A stretch of DNA of 64,000 nt, taken from NCBI RefSeq assembly GCF_014212125.1, contig NZ_JACJVP010000017.1, positions 1 to 64,000 on the forward strand, given 5' to 3'. The notes beneath the pieces are model-generated. The model ran no database searches. It had not been told where the DNA came from and saw only the letters and a list, made by a program, of their open reading frames with translations. The position numbers and the translations under genes are program-made. Positions 7,057 to 15,823 of this stretch are shown piece after piece; the first letter of the stretch is position 1; every line of letters begins with the position of its first letter. The DNA is from Cohnella nanjingensis. Its GTDB lineage: Bacteria > Bacillota > Bacilli > Paenibacillales > Paenibacillaceae.

Positions 7057-8526
7057 TTAGGAGATGGCAGACTCTTCTACGATGACCTTTACGTACTCCA
7101 CGTTGCGATCCTCGGGACCCTTCACCGGAAGACCGACCTCGAGGTGATCGACGATGTAGTCGATGTTCTCCTGCGAGATGACTTCGCCGGGGAGCAGAAT
7201 CGGAATGCCGGGCGGGTAGACATAGATGAACTCCGCGATGATGCGGCCGGCGGATTCCCGGAACGGCAGCACTTCCGTCTCCCCATAGAACGCATCGCGC
7301 GGGGTGAGCGACAGGTGCGGGATCTCGGGGATCGCGACGACCAGCTCTTTGATCTCGCCGGTGTTCCGAAGGGTCTCGGACATTTGCCGGAGCGCGGAGA
7401 GCAGGACGTCCAGCGATGAAGCGTCGTCGCCGGGCGTCACGAGACAAAGAATGTTGTACATGTCGCTAAGCTCGACTTCGATTCGATGATGCTCGCGCAG
7501 CCAGTTCTCCGCGTCGTAGCCCGTGATGCCAAGGTGGCGGACGTGAATCGTCAGCTTGGTCGGATCGTAATCGAACGTCGCTTCTTCGCCGAGCAGCTCT
7601 TCTCCGAAGCAATAGAGGCCCGGGATCTCGTTGATGCCTTGACGCGCTTGCTGCGCCAGGGCAACCGTACGGGCGGCGAGCTCGCGGCCGTGCAGCGCAA
7701 GTTGGCGGCGCGCCGTATCGAGCGAGGCTAGCAGCGGATAAGAGGTCGATGTCGTCGTCAGCAGACTGAGGATCGTCTGGACGCGTTGGACGTTAATGCG
7801 GGCCGTCAGAACGTTCAACACCGAGCTTTGGGTCATGGAGCCGCCGAGTTTGTGCACGCTGGTCGCGGCCATATCCGCGCCCGCCTGCATGGCGGACAAA
7901 GGCAGCTCGTCGGAGAAGTGAATCAGCGCGCCGTGCGCCTCGTCGACGAGGACCGGAATGTCGTATTCATGGACCAGATCGACGATCTCCTTGAGGTTCG
8001 CGCAGACGCCGAAGTAGGTCGGATTGATCACGAGCACGGCGGAAGCGTCAGGATGACGTTCGAGCGCGCGTCGAACCGACTGCGTCGTGACGCCGTGATC
8101 GATGCCGAGGTTGCGGTCGCGTACCGGGGAGAGGAACACGGGACGCGCCCCGGCGAAGATGATGGCCGACAGGATCGATTTGTGCACGTTGCGGGGCACG
8201 ATGATCTTGTCGCCGTGACCGCAGACCGACAGGATCATCGCCATGATGGCGCTGCTCGTTCCTTGAACCGAGAAGAACGTGGCGTCCGCGCCGAAGGCGT
8301 CGGCCGCCAGTTTCTGCGCGTCGAGGATGACGCTGACCGGCTGGTGCAAGTCGTCAAGCGGCGCTATATTGATCAGGTCAATATCAAGCACGTTTTGACC
8401 GATGTAGCTTCGGAATTCGGGGTCCATGCCCGCGCCCTTCTTGTGGCCGGGAATGTGGAATTGTACCGGGTTCTGTTCCGCGTGACGCAGCAGGGCGTCA
8501 AAAAGCGGGGTACGTGAATGATCCAA
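7057..8526 (-). CDS. speA: PLP-dependent arginine/lysine/ornithine decarboxylase, SpeA-type
   Basis: About 489 residues from a TTG at 8524-8526 (AAAGG 13 nt upstream); a TTG at 8553 would add 9 residues. Strongly similar, from memory, to B. subtilis SpeA: QFHIPGHKKGAGMDPEFR at the N-terminus, FFSVQGTSSAIMAM, PRNVHKS, VLVDEAHGALIHF and the PLP-lysine motif TSVHKLGGSMTQSS. The C-terminal Orn/Lys/Arg decarboxylase domain has AFYGETEVLPFRESAGRI and PPGIPILLPGE. It would convert arginine to agmatine, the first step of polyamine synthesis. speB/speE are not nearby. Substrate choice (Arg versus Lys) cannot be proved from sequence alone. Confidence 0.88.
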   Translation of the reverse strand: MDHSRTPLFDALLRHAEQNPVQFHIPGHKKGAGMDPEFRSYIGQNVLDIDLINIAPLDDLHQPVSVILDAQKLAADAFGADATFFSVQGTSSAIMAMILSVCGHGDKIIVPRNVHKSILSAIIFAGARPVFLSPVRDRNLGIDHGVTTQSVRRALERHPDASAVLVINPTYFGVCANLKEIVDLVHEYDIPVLVDEAHGALIHFSDELPLSAMQAGADMAATSVHKLGGSMTQSSVLNVLTARINVQRVQTILSLLTTTSTSYPLLASLDTARRQLALHGRELAARTVALAQQARQGINEIPGLYCFGEELLGEEATFDYDPTKLTIHVRHLGITGYDAENWLREHHRIEVELSDMYNILCLVTPGDDASSLDVLLSALRQMSETLRNTGEIKELVVAIPEIPHLSLTPRDAFYGETEVLPFRESAGRIIAEFIYVYPPGIPILLPGEVISQENIDYIVDHLEVGLPVKGPEDRNVEYVKVIVEESAIS

Positions 8527-8580
8527 TGAATGCTCACTGCCTTTCGATGCCAAGGCATACAGATATTCTAAACAAGCATG

Positions 8581-8608
8581 AGTATAGCAAAACTAGGGGG
8601 GAATGCAA
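8581..8608 (-). promoter_or_regulatory. Sigma-A promoter of speA
   Basis: Minus strand TTGCAT (8608-8603), 16-bp spacer, TATACT (8586-8581); this leaves a leader of about 50 nt. Confidence 0.65.
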
Positions 8609-8749
8609 CCGTTTAACCCGATCGGACCGCCCTAACGGCGCCTTGTCACCAAAACGTCAAGAAGCGGGATTTGGAACCCCCTTACCAGTATGCTACCATA
8701 TGAAAAAAGGATTCGATCACCAACATGGGCGCTAAGAGGAGAGAACGTC

Positions 8750-9928
8750 GTGAAAAGCAAGCTCGTCATCGTCGCTGTAATGCTGATCACCATCTTCATC
8801 GGATTCGGCATCATTATTCCCGTTCTGCCCCAGATGGTGTCCGACGTCAGCCCGCAATCGGCCAACTGGCACACGGGGGCCATGCTCACGCTGTATTCGC
8901 TGGCCTCGTTCTTGCTGTCGCCGGTATGGGGAAGCTTGTCGGAGCGAATCGGCAGAAGGCCCGTCATCATGACGGGCGTGCTCGGCTTCAGCGTGAGCTT
9001 CCTGCTGTTCGGCTTGGCCGACGGCAACTTGGTATTGATGTATGCTTCGCGGCTGCTCGGGGGGCTGTTCTCCGGGGCGGTCACGGCAAGCATCGTCGCC
9101 TATGTAGCGGATATCACGACGGAGGAAGAGCGGACCAAAGGAATGGCGGTCGTCGGCATGAGCATCGGACTAGGATTCACGTTCGGTCCGTTCGTCGGAG
9201 GGGTGCTGAGCGAAGTATCTCTTAACACCCCATTCTATGTAGCTGCGGGACTCTCGTTACTGACCTTCGTAGCCGCATGGACGCGCCTGAAGGAGTCGAT
9301 GACGCCCGAGCGCAGAGCCGAGGCGGCGAGCCGGAAGCGGGTGTCGCGCTGGACGGCGTTCCAGGGCTCGCTGAAGTATTTGTACGTCCTTGCCTTCTTC
9401 GTCACCTTCTCATTGGCGATCTTGGAGGCGACCCTGCAGCTGTTCGGGATGGACAAGTTCAACGTGACGCCGCTGAACATCGGCATGATGTTCTTCTTCT
9501 GCGGCCTCGTCGGCGCGCTTGTCCAGGGCGGCATCGTCCGTCGGCGCGTCAAGAAAGGACAGGAAGGGACCTACATCGCGATCGGCCTCGTCATCTCTGC
9601 CGCCGGCTTCTTCCTGCTGCTGACGGCTCAAACGTGGCTGCTCGCCACGGTATACCTGTGCATCTTCGGCATCGGCAACGCGCTGATCCGCCCGTGTGTC
9701 ACTTCCTTGATCACGCAGAAGACGACGGTCGGCCAAGGTATCGCATCCGGGCTCAGCTCCTCCATGGACAGCCTGGGCCGCATCGTCGGGCCGGTGCTCG
9801 GCGCCGTGCTGCTGGGCTTGCAATCTTGGCTTCCGTTCTTGGTGTCAGGTCTCCTGTCGCTGGCGGCGTTGGGACTCCTGGCTCGTTTCCGCAGCGCGGA
9901 CCGATTGCAAGTCGCATCCAAAGCTTAA
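8750..9928 (+). CDS. MFS efflux transporter (12-TM, TetA/drug-H+ antiporter type)
   Basis: 392 residues from a GTG at 8750 preceded by AAGAGGAGAG; upstream in-frame starts lack an RBS. Twelve hydrophobic spans are visible. Motif A between TM2 and TM3 reads GSLSERIGRRPVIMTGV, and motif C-like Gly/Pro patterns occur in TM5 (GLGFTFGPFVGGVLSE), which points to a proton-coupled exporter of the DHA1 group. A central basic loop (RRAEAASRKRV) separates the two halves. No regulator adjoins it. The substrate is unknown. The last six codons (GCAAGTCGCATCCAAAGC) are nearly duplicated 36 bp downstream in the intergenic DNA. Confidence 0.85.
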   Translation: MKSKLVIVAVMLITIFIGFGIIIPVLPQMVSDVSPQSANWHTGAMLTLYSLASFLLSPVWGSLSERIGRRPVIMTGVLGFSVSFLLFGLADGNLVLMYASRLLGGLFSGAVTASIVAYVADITTEEERTKGMAVVGMSIGLGFTFGPFVGGVLSEVSLNTPFYVAAGLSLLTFVAAWTRLKESMTPERRAEAASRKRVSRWTAFQGSLKYLYVLAFFVTFSLAILEATLQLFGMDKFNVTPLNIGMMFFFCGLVGALVQGGIVRRRVKKGQEGTYIAIGLVISAAGFFLLLTAQTWLLATVYLCIFGIGNALIRPCVTSLITQKTTVGQGIASGLSSSMDSLGRIVGPVLGAVLLGLQSWLPFLVSGLLSLAALGLLARFRSADRLQVASKA

Positions 9929-9997
9929 TTTTCGATTTCACATGCAAGTCGCATCCAAGGCGAGATCCTCACTTTCACTTGAATGATGTCTGCGATA

Positions 9998-10033
9998 CCC
10001 CGTTCCGCCTGTCGCGCGGAACGGGGTTTTGCT
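9998..10033 (+). terminator. Terminator of the MFS gene
   Basis: CCCCGTTCCG / CGGAACGGGG hairpin followed by TTTTGCTATTTT. Confidence 0.85.
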
Positions 10034-10077
10034 ATTTTGGCGCCGCTGGGGGATAGGGGGATCTCATTTTTCTTCCC

Positions 10078-10104
10078 CTTTGTCCATTATCCCCTTCGCT
10101 CAGG
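10078..10104 (-). repeat. Left (inverted) copy of the CTGAGCGAAGGGGAT element
   Basis: This 27-nt copy is the reverse complement of 11602-11628 with one mismatch. Its core ATCCCCTTCGCTCAG is at 10089-10103. It lies downstream of the transposase-like gene, facing the forward copies on the gene's other side. Confidence 0.85.
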
Positions 10105-10304
10105 CTAAGTCGATCCGCAGGTCGCTCAGGTCAAGTCGATCCGCAAGTCGCTCAGGCTAAGTCGATCCGCAGGTCGCTCAGGCTAAGTCGATCCGCAGGT
10201 CGCTCAGGCTAAGTCGATCCGCAGGTCGCTCAGGCTAAGCCGATCCGCAGGTCGCTCAGGCTAAGTCGATCCGCAGGTCGCTCAGGTTAAGTCGAGCCGC
10301 AAGT
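10097..10304. repeat. Tandem repeat, 8 units of 26 bp
   Basis: Eight head-to-tail units with starts exactly 26 bp apart (10097, 10123, 10149 ... 10279). Each begins CGCTCAGG and contains AAGTCGATCCGC; units 2, 6 and 8 carry one to three substitutions. Unit 1 overlaps the right end of the element at 10078-10104, so the array seems to have grown from the element's edge and adjoining DNA. 26 bp is not a multiple of three and no reading frame uses the array. Confidence 0.97.
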
Positions 10305-10463
10305 CTGCGCATCCGTGCAAGTCCCCCGGAGATTGTACAGCCCAAGGGCAGCAAACTCGTACAGAAACGAATGAAAGCAGATGGGACTAACAATCTGATT
10401 CCCAACGACTCGTTGAGCGGTAGAATGACCATTGCTGATCGCCGTAACGAGATGTTGGTATGC

Positions 10464-11348
10464 TTAGGCCGCAACCGCAATCTGCAGAGGGGCTTCGGAG
10501 AGAAGGTCGCGAATCAAGCAGGGGTAAGTTGTCCGTCGAGTCGTGGCGGACAACTGAAGAAGATGCGCGAAGAATGAATTGCTCTGCGCCGCTTGATTGA
10601 TTCGGAAGCTGTATTCATCCAGATAAGCCTGAAGATGCTTACTGCCGATTCCGCAAAAGGTAGCGTTCAGCCACTGGAACGCTTGATGGCACACGGCGAC
10701 CAAAGGAAAAAACTGTGTGCTGCCGTAACGATGGAGGGTACAGACGGCTTGAGGGCGATCGGAGGAATGAACATGTTGGTTCAGGAACGCTTGGCCGGCC
10801 CGTCGATCGATCGAACGGGTGCGCAGCGTCGCTTTATTCACTTTCTTGATCTTCACTTGAGATAGATTCCCCTTCGAGTCCAGCGATGCACCGGCTAAAA
10901 GGGGCTGTTCGCGCTTGTGAAAGTGAACGCTGGCGTGAAATCGCTGTTCACCGTAGAAGATACCTTTTACGTGGACCTGACCGGCGATCTGCCATTTTCC
11001 GTCCGCCTCTTGAATCGCGCGCCGAAGCTTATGATTCATCAACCAAGCGGTCTTGTATGTAACGCCAATAAGCTTGTGCAGCCGCGTCGCGCTAATGCCG
11101 GTCGACAAGTATTGGATCGCTTGAAACCATTTGCGCAGCGGCGTTCGGCTTCCTTCCATAACCGTGCCGGCAGTGAGGGTCGTCTGGTGGCCGCAGGCGC
11201 GGCATTCGTAAAGAGCGAACTTGCGCGAACGAATGGTATAGAAATCGCGTTGGGCACAACGCGGGCATTGGATGCCATGAGGCCACTTTGCCATAAAAAG
11301 CCGCCTAGCGCAGTCGGCTTCTTGCTCGCGAACAAGGCGGTCTTCCAT
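10464..11348 (-). CDS. IS1595/ISXO2-like transposase, apparently lacking catalytic residues
   Basis: 294 residues; the ATG at 11346-11348 has AGGAGG 7 nt upstream. Residues 20-70 form the typical N-terminal zinc ribbon of IS1595 transposases (CPRCAQRDFYTI ... YECRACGHQTTLTAGTVMEGSRTPLRKWFQ). The ISXO2-type domain follows, but where family members read VEVDETYxGG this protein has VHVKGIFYGE. The second region (usually VxTDGWxxY) reads VCTLHRYGS. The C-terminal KHLQAYLDEYSFRIN is conserved. The frame is intact, so loss of the acidic triad suggests a domesticated or trans-mobilised protein rather than fresh decay. It lies between repeat clusters. Confidence 0.75.
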   Translation of the reverse strand: MEDRLVREQEADCARRLFMAKWPHGIQCPRCAQRDFYTIRSRKFALYECRACGHQTTLTAGTVMEGSRTPLRKWFQAIQYLSTGISATRLHKLIGVTYKTAWLMNHKLRRAIQEADGKWQIAGQVHVKGIFYGEQRFHASVHFHKREQPLLAGASLDSKGNLSQVKIKKVNKATLRTRSIDRRAGQAFLNQHVHSSDRPQAVCTLHRYGSTQFFPLVAVCHQAFQWLNATFCGIGSKHLQAYLDEYSFRINQAAQSNSFFAHLLQLSATTRRTTYPCLIRDLLSEAPLQIAVAA

Positions 11349-11489
11349 GAGATGTCCTCCTAAAATAGAACGTTTGTTCCTATTCATTGTATCAAATGCG
11401 TATTCGGATTACAACAATTTTCCAGAAAAATTTATTGTTTTTTTGACAGAAATTAGCGCAGAAAAAGCAAAACTCATTAAAACCGACCT

Positions 11490-11690
11490 CTGAGCGAAGG
11501 GGATAGCGTATAAAAGGGAAGCCTGCGATGACAGAAGTGTCTTGCCCTGAGCGAAGGGGATCATGCATAAAGCGAAATGCCAGAAAGGTAGTCTCAGCTT
11601 CCCTGAGCGAAGGGGATGATGGACAAAGCGAAATGTGAGACGAATGCCTATCTCGAGATCCTGAGCGAGAGGGACAATGGGGAAAAGAAG
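11490..11690 (+). repeat. Four forward copies of the CTGAGCGAAGGGGAT element, about 57 bp apart
   Basis: Cores lie at 11490-11504, 11547-11561, 11603-11617 (all exact) and 11661-11675 (CTGAGCGAGAGGGAC). Starts are 57, 56 and 58 bp apart. The bases after the core are also related (GATGATGGACAAAGCGAAATG in copy 3). CCCT-GAGCGA-AGGG can form a small hairpin. They lie between the transposase-like gene and the RND pump gene. Confidence 0.9.
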
Positions 11691-11895
11691 CGGTACCGCA
11701 GACATCGTGTTCCGATCGCCGAGCCCTCATAAGCGCAGCGTGGAAACCAATGAAAGGGACTCTCGGCGGATTAAGCCTCAGACTTCAGTCCAGGTTAAAG
11801 TCCGGTCCGCAGCCGTTTCTCCGCCCGACCGCACAAACTTTATGCTGGATAAGGAGTGAAACAGTAGAAAAAGCGGAGTGGAAGGGGAAAGATCA

Positions 11896-14800
11896 GTGAG
11901 ATCTTTTATTCAAGGAGCGTTTCGCAACAAAGCGGCCGTCATCATTCTCGTCGTGATGGTACTCGGCCTAGGCGTGTTCAGCTACTTCAAATTGCCAATG
12001 GAGTTCCTGCCGGAAGCGGACAACCCGCAGGTCACGGTTAGCGTCATCGGCCCGGGCTATGATGCCGCTACGATGGAGAGATCCGTTACGAATCCGCTGG
12101 AGCAATCGCTCGCGAGCATCAAGGGCAAGACGAATACGTTCTCGTCTTCCGGGGACGGTTTCTCTCAAGTGAACTTGGATTTCGACTCGAAGACGAATAT
12201 GAAGGAAGCCAAGGCGGAAGTCGAACGCGCTGTAACCGCGGTGCAACTGCCGGAGCGCGTCTCCCCGCCGTACGTCGTCCAGTTCAACACCTCGATGATC
12301 CCGATCTCGTTCGTCACCCTGACGTTCAAAGACGGAACGTCGGATGCGCAGAAGGAGACGGTGGAACAGCGGGCGATCGATGCCTTCCGCGGCATTGACG
12401 GCGTCGGGCAGGTTCAGCTGTCCGGCAAGTCGCAGCCGAGCGTCGCCGTCACGCCGGATCCGGAGAAGCTGGCGGCCAAAGGCGTGCCGCTGCAAGCGTT
12501 GTACGGCGTGCTGCAAGGCCGAGAGGCGTCCGCCTCCGTTGGCGAGACGACGCTGGACGGCACGATCGTCAATCTGAACGTCTCCGCGGGCAATCTGCAG
12601 GACGTGGACGCGCTCAAGCGGCTTCCGGTGGCGGAAGGCGTGAAGCTGGGCGACGTCGCGGATGTGAAGCTGCAGGGCGATAAGGAGAGCATCAGCCGAA
12701 TCGACGGGAAAGACGCGTTGACGCTGGTTATCTCCAAGGGCGCGAACGCCAATGCCGTCAACGTCGGCAAGGAGGTCGAGAAGGCCGTCGAACGCCTGAA
12801 CGAAGAGAACCCTTCGGCGGCGCTTGCTGTGATCATGAGCACGTCGGAGCAGGTCGTGGGCTCCGTGAACAGCATGATGCGCGAAGTGTTGATGGGCGCG
12901 TTGTTCGCCACGATCGTCATTCTGTTGTTCATGCGCAATATCCGCGCGACGCTCGTGACGATCGTATCGATCCCGCTGTCGCTCGGCCTGACGCTGTATC
13001 TGCTCGACATGTCGGGCATCACGCTGAACATCCTGACGCTCGGCGGCGTCGCGGTGGCGGTCGGCCGTCTCGTGGACGACAGCATCGTCGTCATCGAGAA
13101 CATCTTCCGCAGGCTGCAGAAGGAGCCGTTCTCCGTCGGCGTCGTGATCGACGCGACGAAGGAAGTCGCGACCGCCATCACGGCATCGACGCTGACCACG
13201 GTAGCCGTCTTCTTGCCGATGGGGCTCTTGCGCGGTTCTCTGCAGTCGTTCCTGCTGCCGTTCGCGCTGACCGTGACCTATTCGCTCCTATCCTCGCTGC
13301 TGGTGGCGCTGACCGTCATCCCGCTGATGAGCGCGGGCGTGCTCAAGCATTCCAGCATCAAGGAGCACCAGCCGTCCAAGCGGTTCACCGCGTTCCTCGG
13401 TTGGAACCTGAAGCACAAGTGGATCCCGATTCTCGTCGCCTTCGCGCTGCTGATCGGTTCGCTCGCGACCTACATCACCATGCCGAAGGGCTCGATTGAT
13501 TCGTCCAACGCGACCAGCCTGAGCGTCACGCTGGAATACAAGCCGGATACGCCGGTCGATCAAGTATTCGAGAACGGCAAAAAGCTCGAAGCGTTCCTGA
13601 TGAAGCAGGAAGGCCAGAAATGGGTCAGCATGGACATGGGCAACAGCGCGGACGCGGCCAAGTACGGCAGCGTGAAGTCCCCCACGCTCGTGTCCTATAT
13701 GGTGCAGATGAACAAGGGCGCCGACGCCACCAAGATCATCGACGCCGTGAAGGCCGAACGCCCGAACTACGCGGGCGCGGAATTGAATGCGGGCGCGGGC
13801 TCCTTCTTCGGAGACGGCAGCTCGACGCAAGTCTTCGTGGACATCTCCGGCGATGACTTGGCGGAGCTGACGAAGACCGCCGACGCCGTCATGGCCAAGA
13901 TCAAACCGATCAAAGACGTGCTGAAGGTGCAAAGCAACCAAGAAGAGAAGAAGACGGTTTACACGCTCCAAGTCGACGCGACCCAGGCCAAGGCGGGAGA
14001 TATCGCTTCGCAGCTGCAGGGCATGCTGAACCCGGTGCCGATCGGAACGCTGAACGCGGGCGGGCAGTCGATGCCCGTGATGATGGAACCCGTCTTGAAG
14101 CCGACGACCGCCGACGATCTGTCGAAGATTACGGTCGTCACGGATCAAGGACCGAAGCCGGTATCGAGCGTCGCGCAGTGGGTGAAAGCGGAGATGCCGA
14201 CGAAGTTCTATCACAAGGACGGCAAGAGCTACGTTCGCGTATCCGCGACGGTAGAGCCTAGCCAGCTGTCGATCGTCGGCGGCGAGATCAAGAAAGCGAT
14301 GAAGGACGTCATTCCGCCGGCAGGCGTCAAGCTGTTCGTCGGCGGCGCTTCGGCCGACCAATCGGCGGACTTCTCCAGCCTCTTCATGATGATGATGGTC
14401 TCGATCGGCATCGTGTACCTGATCATGGTCTTCACGTTCAAAACCCTTCGGGCGCCGCTTGCGATCATGGCATCCATTCTATTCGTGCCGATCGGCGCCG
14501 TGCTCGGCCTGATCGTGTCCGGCGTCACGCCGGACTTCACCGCCATCTTCGGCGTCGTGATGCTCATCGGGATCGTCGTGACGAACGCGATCGTCCTGAT
14601 CGACCGCGTGAAGCAGAACGAGCAGAAGATGACGATTCGCGAAGCGCTGCTGGAAGCGGCGGGCACCCGGATGCGTCCGATCCTCATGACGGCCATCGCC
14701 ACCGTGTGCGCCATGCTCCCGCTCGTATTCGGCACGTCGGAGAGCGGCAGCATCGTGTCCCAGAGCCTGGCGATCGTCGTCATCGGGGGCCTGGTCGTCT

Positions 14801-14904
14801 CCACGCTGCTCACGCTCGTCATCGTCCCTTGCCTCTACGAGCTGCTGTTCTTCCGCAAGTCCCGCCGCCAGCGCCGGGCGCAGCGGCAGAACGTCGCGGC
14901 TTAA
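11896..14904 (+). CDS. swrC: RND-family efflux permease, SwrC/YerP (HAE1) type
   Basis: About 1002 residues. The second GTG (11896) has AAGGGG 8 nt upstream; the GTG at 11878 has its RBS too close. The architecture is classical: TM1 (AAVIILVVMVLGLGVFSYF), a large outer loop of about 300 residues, TM2-7, a second outer loop, TM8-12. TM4 carries the proton-relay acidic pair in GGVAVAVGRLVDDSIVVIENI. In B. subtilis SwrC exports surfactin and other amphipathic compounds. Here there is no periplasmic-adaptor gene or regulator next to it, unlike many RND operons. It is preceded by the repeat cluster and followed by a strong hairpin. Confidence 0.88.
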   Translation: MRSFIQGAFRNKAAVIILVVMVLGLGVFSYFKLPMEFLPEADNPQVTVSVIGPGYDAATMERSVTNPLEQSLASIKGKTNTFSSSGDGFSQVNLDFDSKTNMKEAKAEVERAVTAVQLPERVSPPYVVQFNTSMIPISFVTLTFKDGTSDAQKETVEQRAIDAFRGIDGVGQVQLSGKSQPSVAVTPDPEKLAAKGVPLQALYGVLQGREASASVGETTLDGTIVNLNVSAGNLQDVDALKRLPVAEGVKLGDVADVKLQGDKESISRIDGKDALTLVISKGANANAVNVGKEVEKAVERLNEENPSAALAVIMSTSEQVVGSVNSMMREVLMGALFATIVILLFMRNIRATLVTIVSIPLSLGLTLYLLDMSGITLNILTLGGVAVAVGRLVDDSIVVIENIFRRLQKEPFSVGVVIDATKEVATAITASTLTTVAVFLPMGLLRGSLQSFLLPFALTVTYSLLSSLLVALTVIPLMSAGVLKHSSIKEHQPSKRFTAFLGWNLKHKWIPILVAFALLIGSLATYITMPKGSIDSSNATSLSVTLEYKPDTPVDQVFENGKKLEAFLMKQEGQKWVSMDMGNSADAAKYGSVKSPTLVSYMVQMNKGADATKIIDAVKAERPNYAGAELNAGAGSFFGDGSSTQVFVDISGDDLAELTKTADAVMAKIKPIKDVLKVQSNQEEKKTVYTLQVDATQAKAGDIASQLQGMLNPVPIGTLNAGGQSMPVMMEPVLKPTTADDLSKITVVTDQGPKPVSSVAQWVKAEMPTKFYHKDGKSYVRVSATVEPSQLSIVGGEIKKAMKDVIPPAGVKLFVGGASADQSADFSSLFMMMMVSIGIVYLIMVFTFKTLRAPLAIMASILFVPIGAVLGLIVSGVTPDFTAIFGVVMLIGIVVTNAIVLIDRVKQNEQKMTIREALLEAAGTRMRPILMTAIATVCAMLPLVFGTSESGSIVSQSLAIVVIGGLVVSTLLTLVIVPCLYELLFFRKSRRQRRAQRQNVAA

Positions 14905-14919
14905 CGCATACAAACCAAA

Positions 14920-14964
14920 CAGGGCGGTCCCCGCATGCCATCGAGATGGCAGGGGACCGCCCTG
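14920..14964. terminator. Strong hairpin between convergent swrC and DUF1054 genes
   Basis: 13-bp stem CAGGGCGGTCCCC / GGGGACCGCCCTG. On the minus strand it is followed by a partial T tract (TTTGGTTTG); the plus strand has none. Confidence 0.7.
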
Positions 14965-15006
14965 TCCGCTAAGCCGGCCTGAAATAGATAAGCGGAGGCG
15001 CTTTCT

Positions 15007-15648
15007 TTAGAACGAAAGCTTGTACAAGGGCATCAGGGTGCGGTAAACCTCTTCCGCGCGGCCGAGCAGCGCGTCGCCATCGGCGAGCAAAGGATCGCCG
15101 CGGCGAAGGTGCAAGCCGCACGTCACTTCCGCGGCTTTGACCGTCTTCAGCCTGGCCAGCCAAGCGGTCAGCTCTTCGTCCGACATCTCGCGATGCGGCG
15201 TACCCTTCGGAAGCATATGGTCCTTGGACCAGACATAGTCCGCCGGGACGGCCGAACGGACGGAGTCCAGTTCGCGCGCGGCGCGTTCGGCGAAGACGGA
15301 CTTGTTCGGGCTCTCGTAGATGATCGCGAATTGGATGAACAGGTGCGTGGACCACAGCCCGATCTGGAAATGCGGATGCGCCTTGTAGCCGCGCGGATGG
15401 CGGGACCAGGCGACCCAAGTGTCGTCGGGCGGGTTCACCGAGCGCCGGGCGTGCTTGGCCACGTGCGGGTACATAGGCTCGTCGCACAAGCCGGCGAGCA
15501 CGGGGGCGAGCGTCTCCCCCAAAGCGGTCAGTTTGGGCCGCACTTGGTGGATGATGGCTTCCATCCGCCCTTCCAGGCCGGGCGTCTTCAAAGCTTCGAA
15601 GTCCACTTCGGCGAACCCCGGGAATCCGGTATTGACGATCGATTGCAT
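15007..15648 (-). CDS. yktB: DUF1054 family protein (UPF0637, YktB-like)
   Basis: 213 residues. The ATG at 15646-15648 follows TTGAGGTGA; the GTG 9 bp upstream would overlap the RBS. Motifs of UPF0637 are visible: the N-terminal FPGFAEVDFEAL...GLEGRMEAI, HVAKHARRSVNPPDDTWVAWS, RGYKAHPHFQIGLW and FAIIYESPNKSVFA. The fold is known from structures, but the biochemical function is not. Monocistronic. Confidence 0.88.
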   Translation of the reverse strand: MQSIVNTGFPGFAEVDFEALKTPGLEGRMEAIIHQVRPKLTALGETLAPVLAGLCDEPMYPHVAKHARRSVNPPDDTWVAWSRHPRGYKAHPHFQIGLWSTHLFIQFAIIYESPNKSVFAERAARELDSVRSAVPADYVWSKDHMLPKGTPHREMSDEELTAWLARLKTVKAAEVTCGLHLRRGDPLLADGDALLGRAEEVYRTLMPLYKLSF

Positions 15649-15823
15649 GAATGTCACCTCAAGAAAAATTCTGTATGCGATTTGCCCTCACTATACTGGA
15701 AAATAGTCAAGAAACCAAGTTGCCAGAACATATGATGAAGTATAAGATAAGAGTAAGCAACAATATTCAGACAATTCGGTCAACATCTCAGTCTGTGTAG
15801 ACGCCGCAGGAGGGGGGATGGCC

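Larger units (their letters stand above)
10078..11690. mobile_element. Candidate IS1595-like element or domesticated transposase locus bounded by inverted repeats
   Basis: A transposase-like gene (10464-11348) sits between an inverted copy of a 27-bp repeat at 10078-10104 and forward copies from 11490 on; the copy at 11602-11628 is the best inverted match. The left side also carries eight tandem 26-bp units. No flanking target-site duplication could be identified by eye, and the boundaries are guesses from repeat positions. It could be an insertion sequence with multiplied ends, or a REP/RAYT-like arrangement. Confidence 0.4.

Noticed and set aside
10097..10304. Possible CRISPR array
   Set aside because: Units are joined head-to-tail with no unique spacers, and no cas gene is in the window.
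11677..11859. 60-codon frame before the RND pump gene, possibly a missing adaptor or regulator
   Set aside because: No RBS, no domain, and it overlaps the last repeat copy and its flank.
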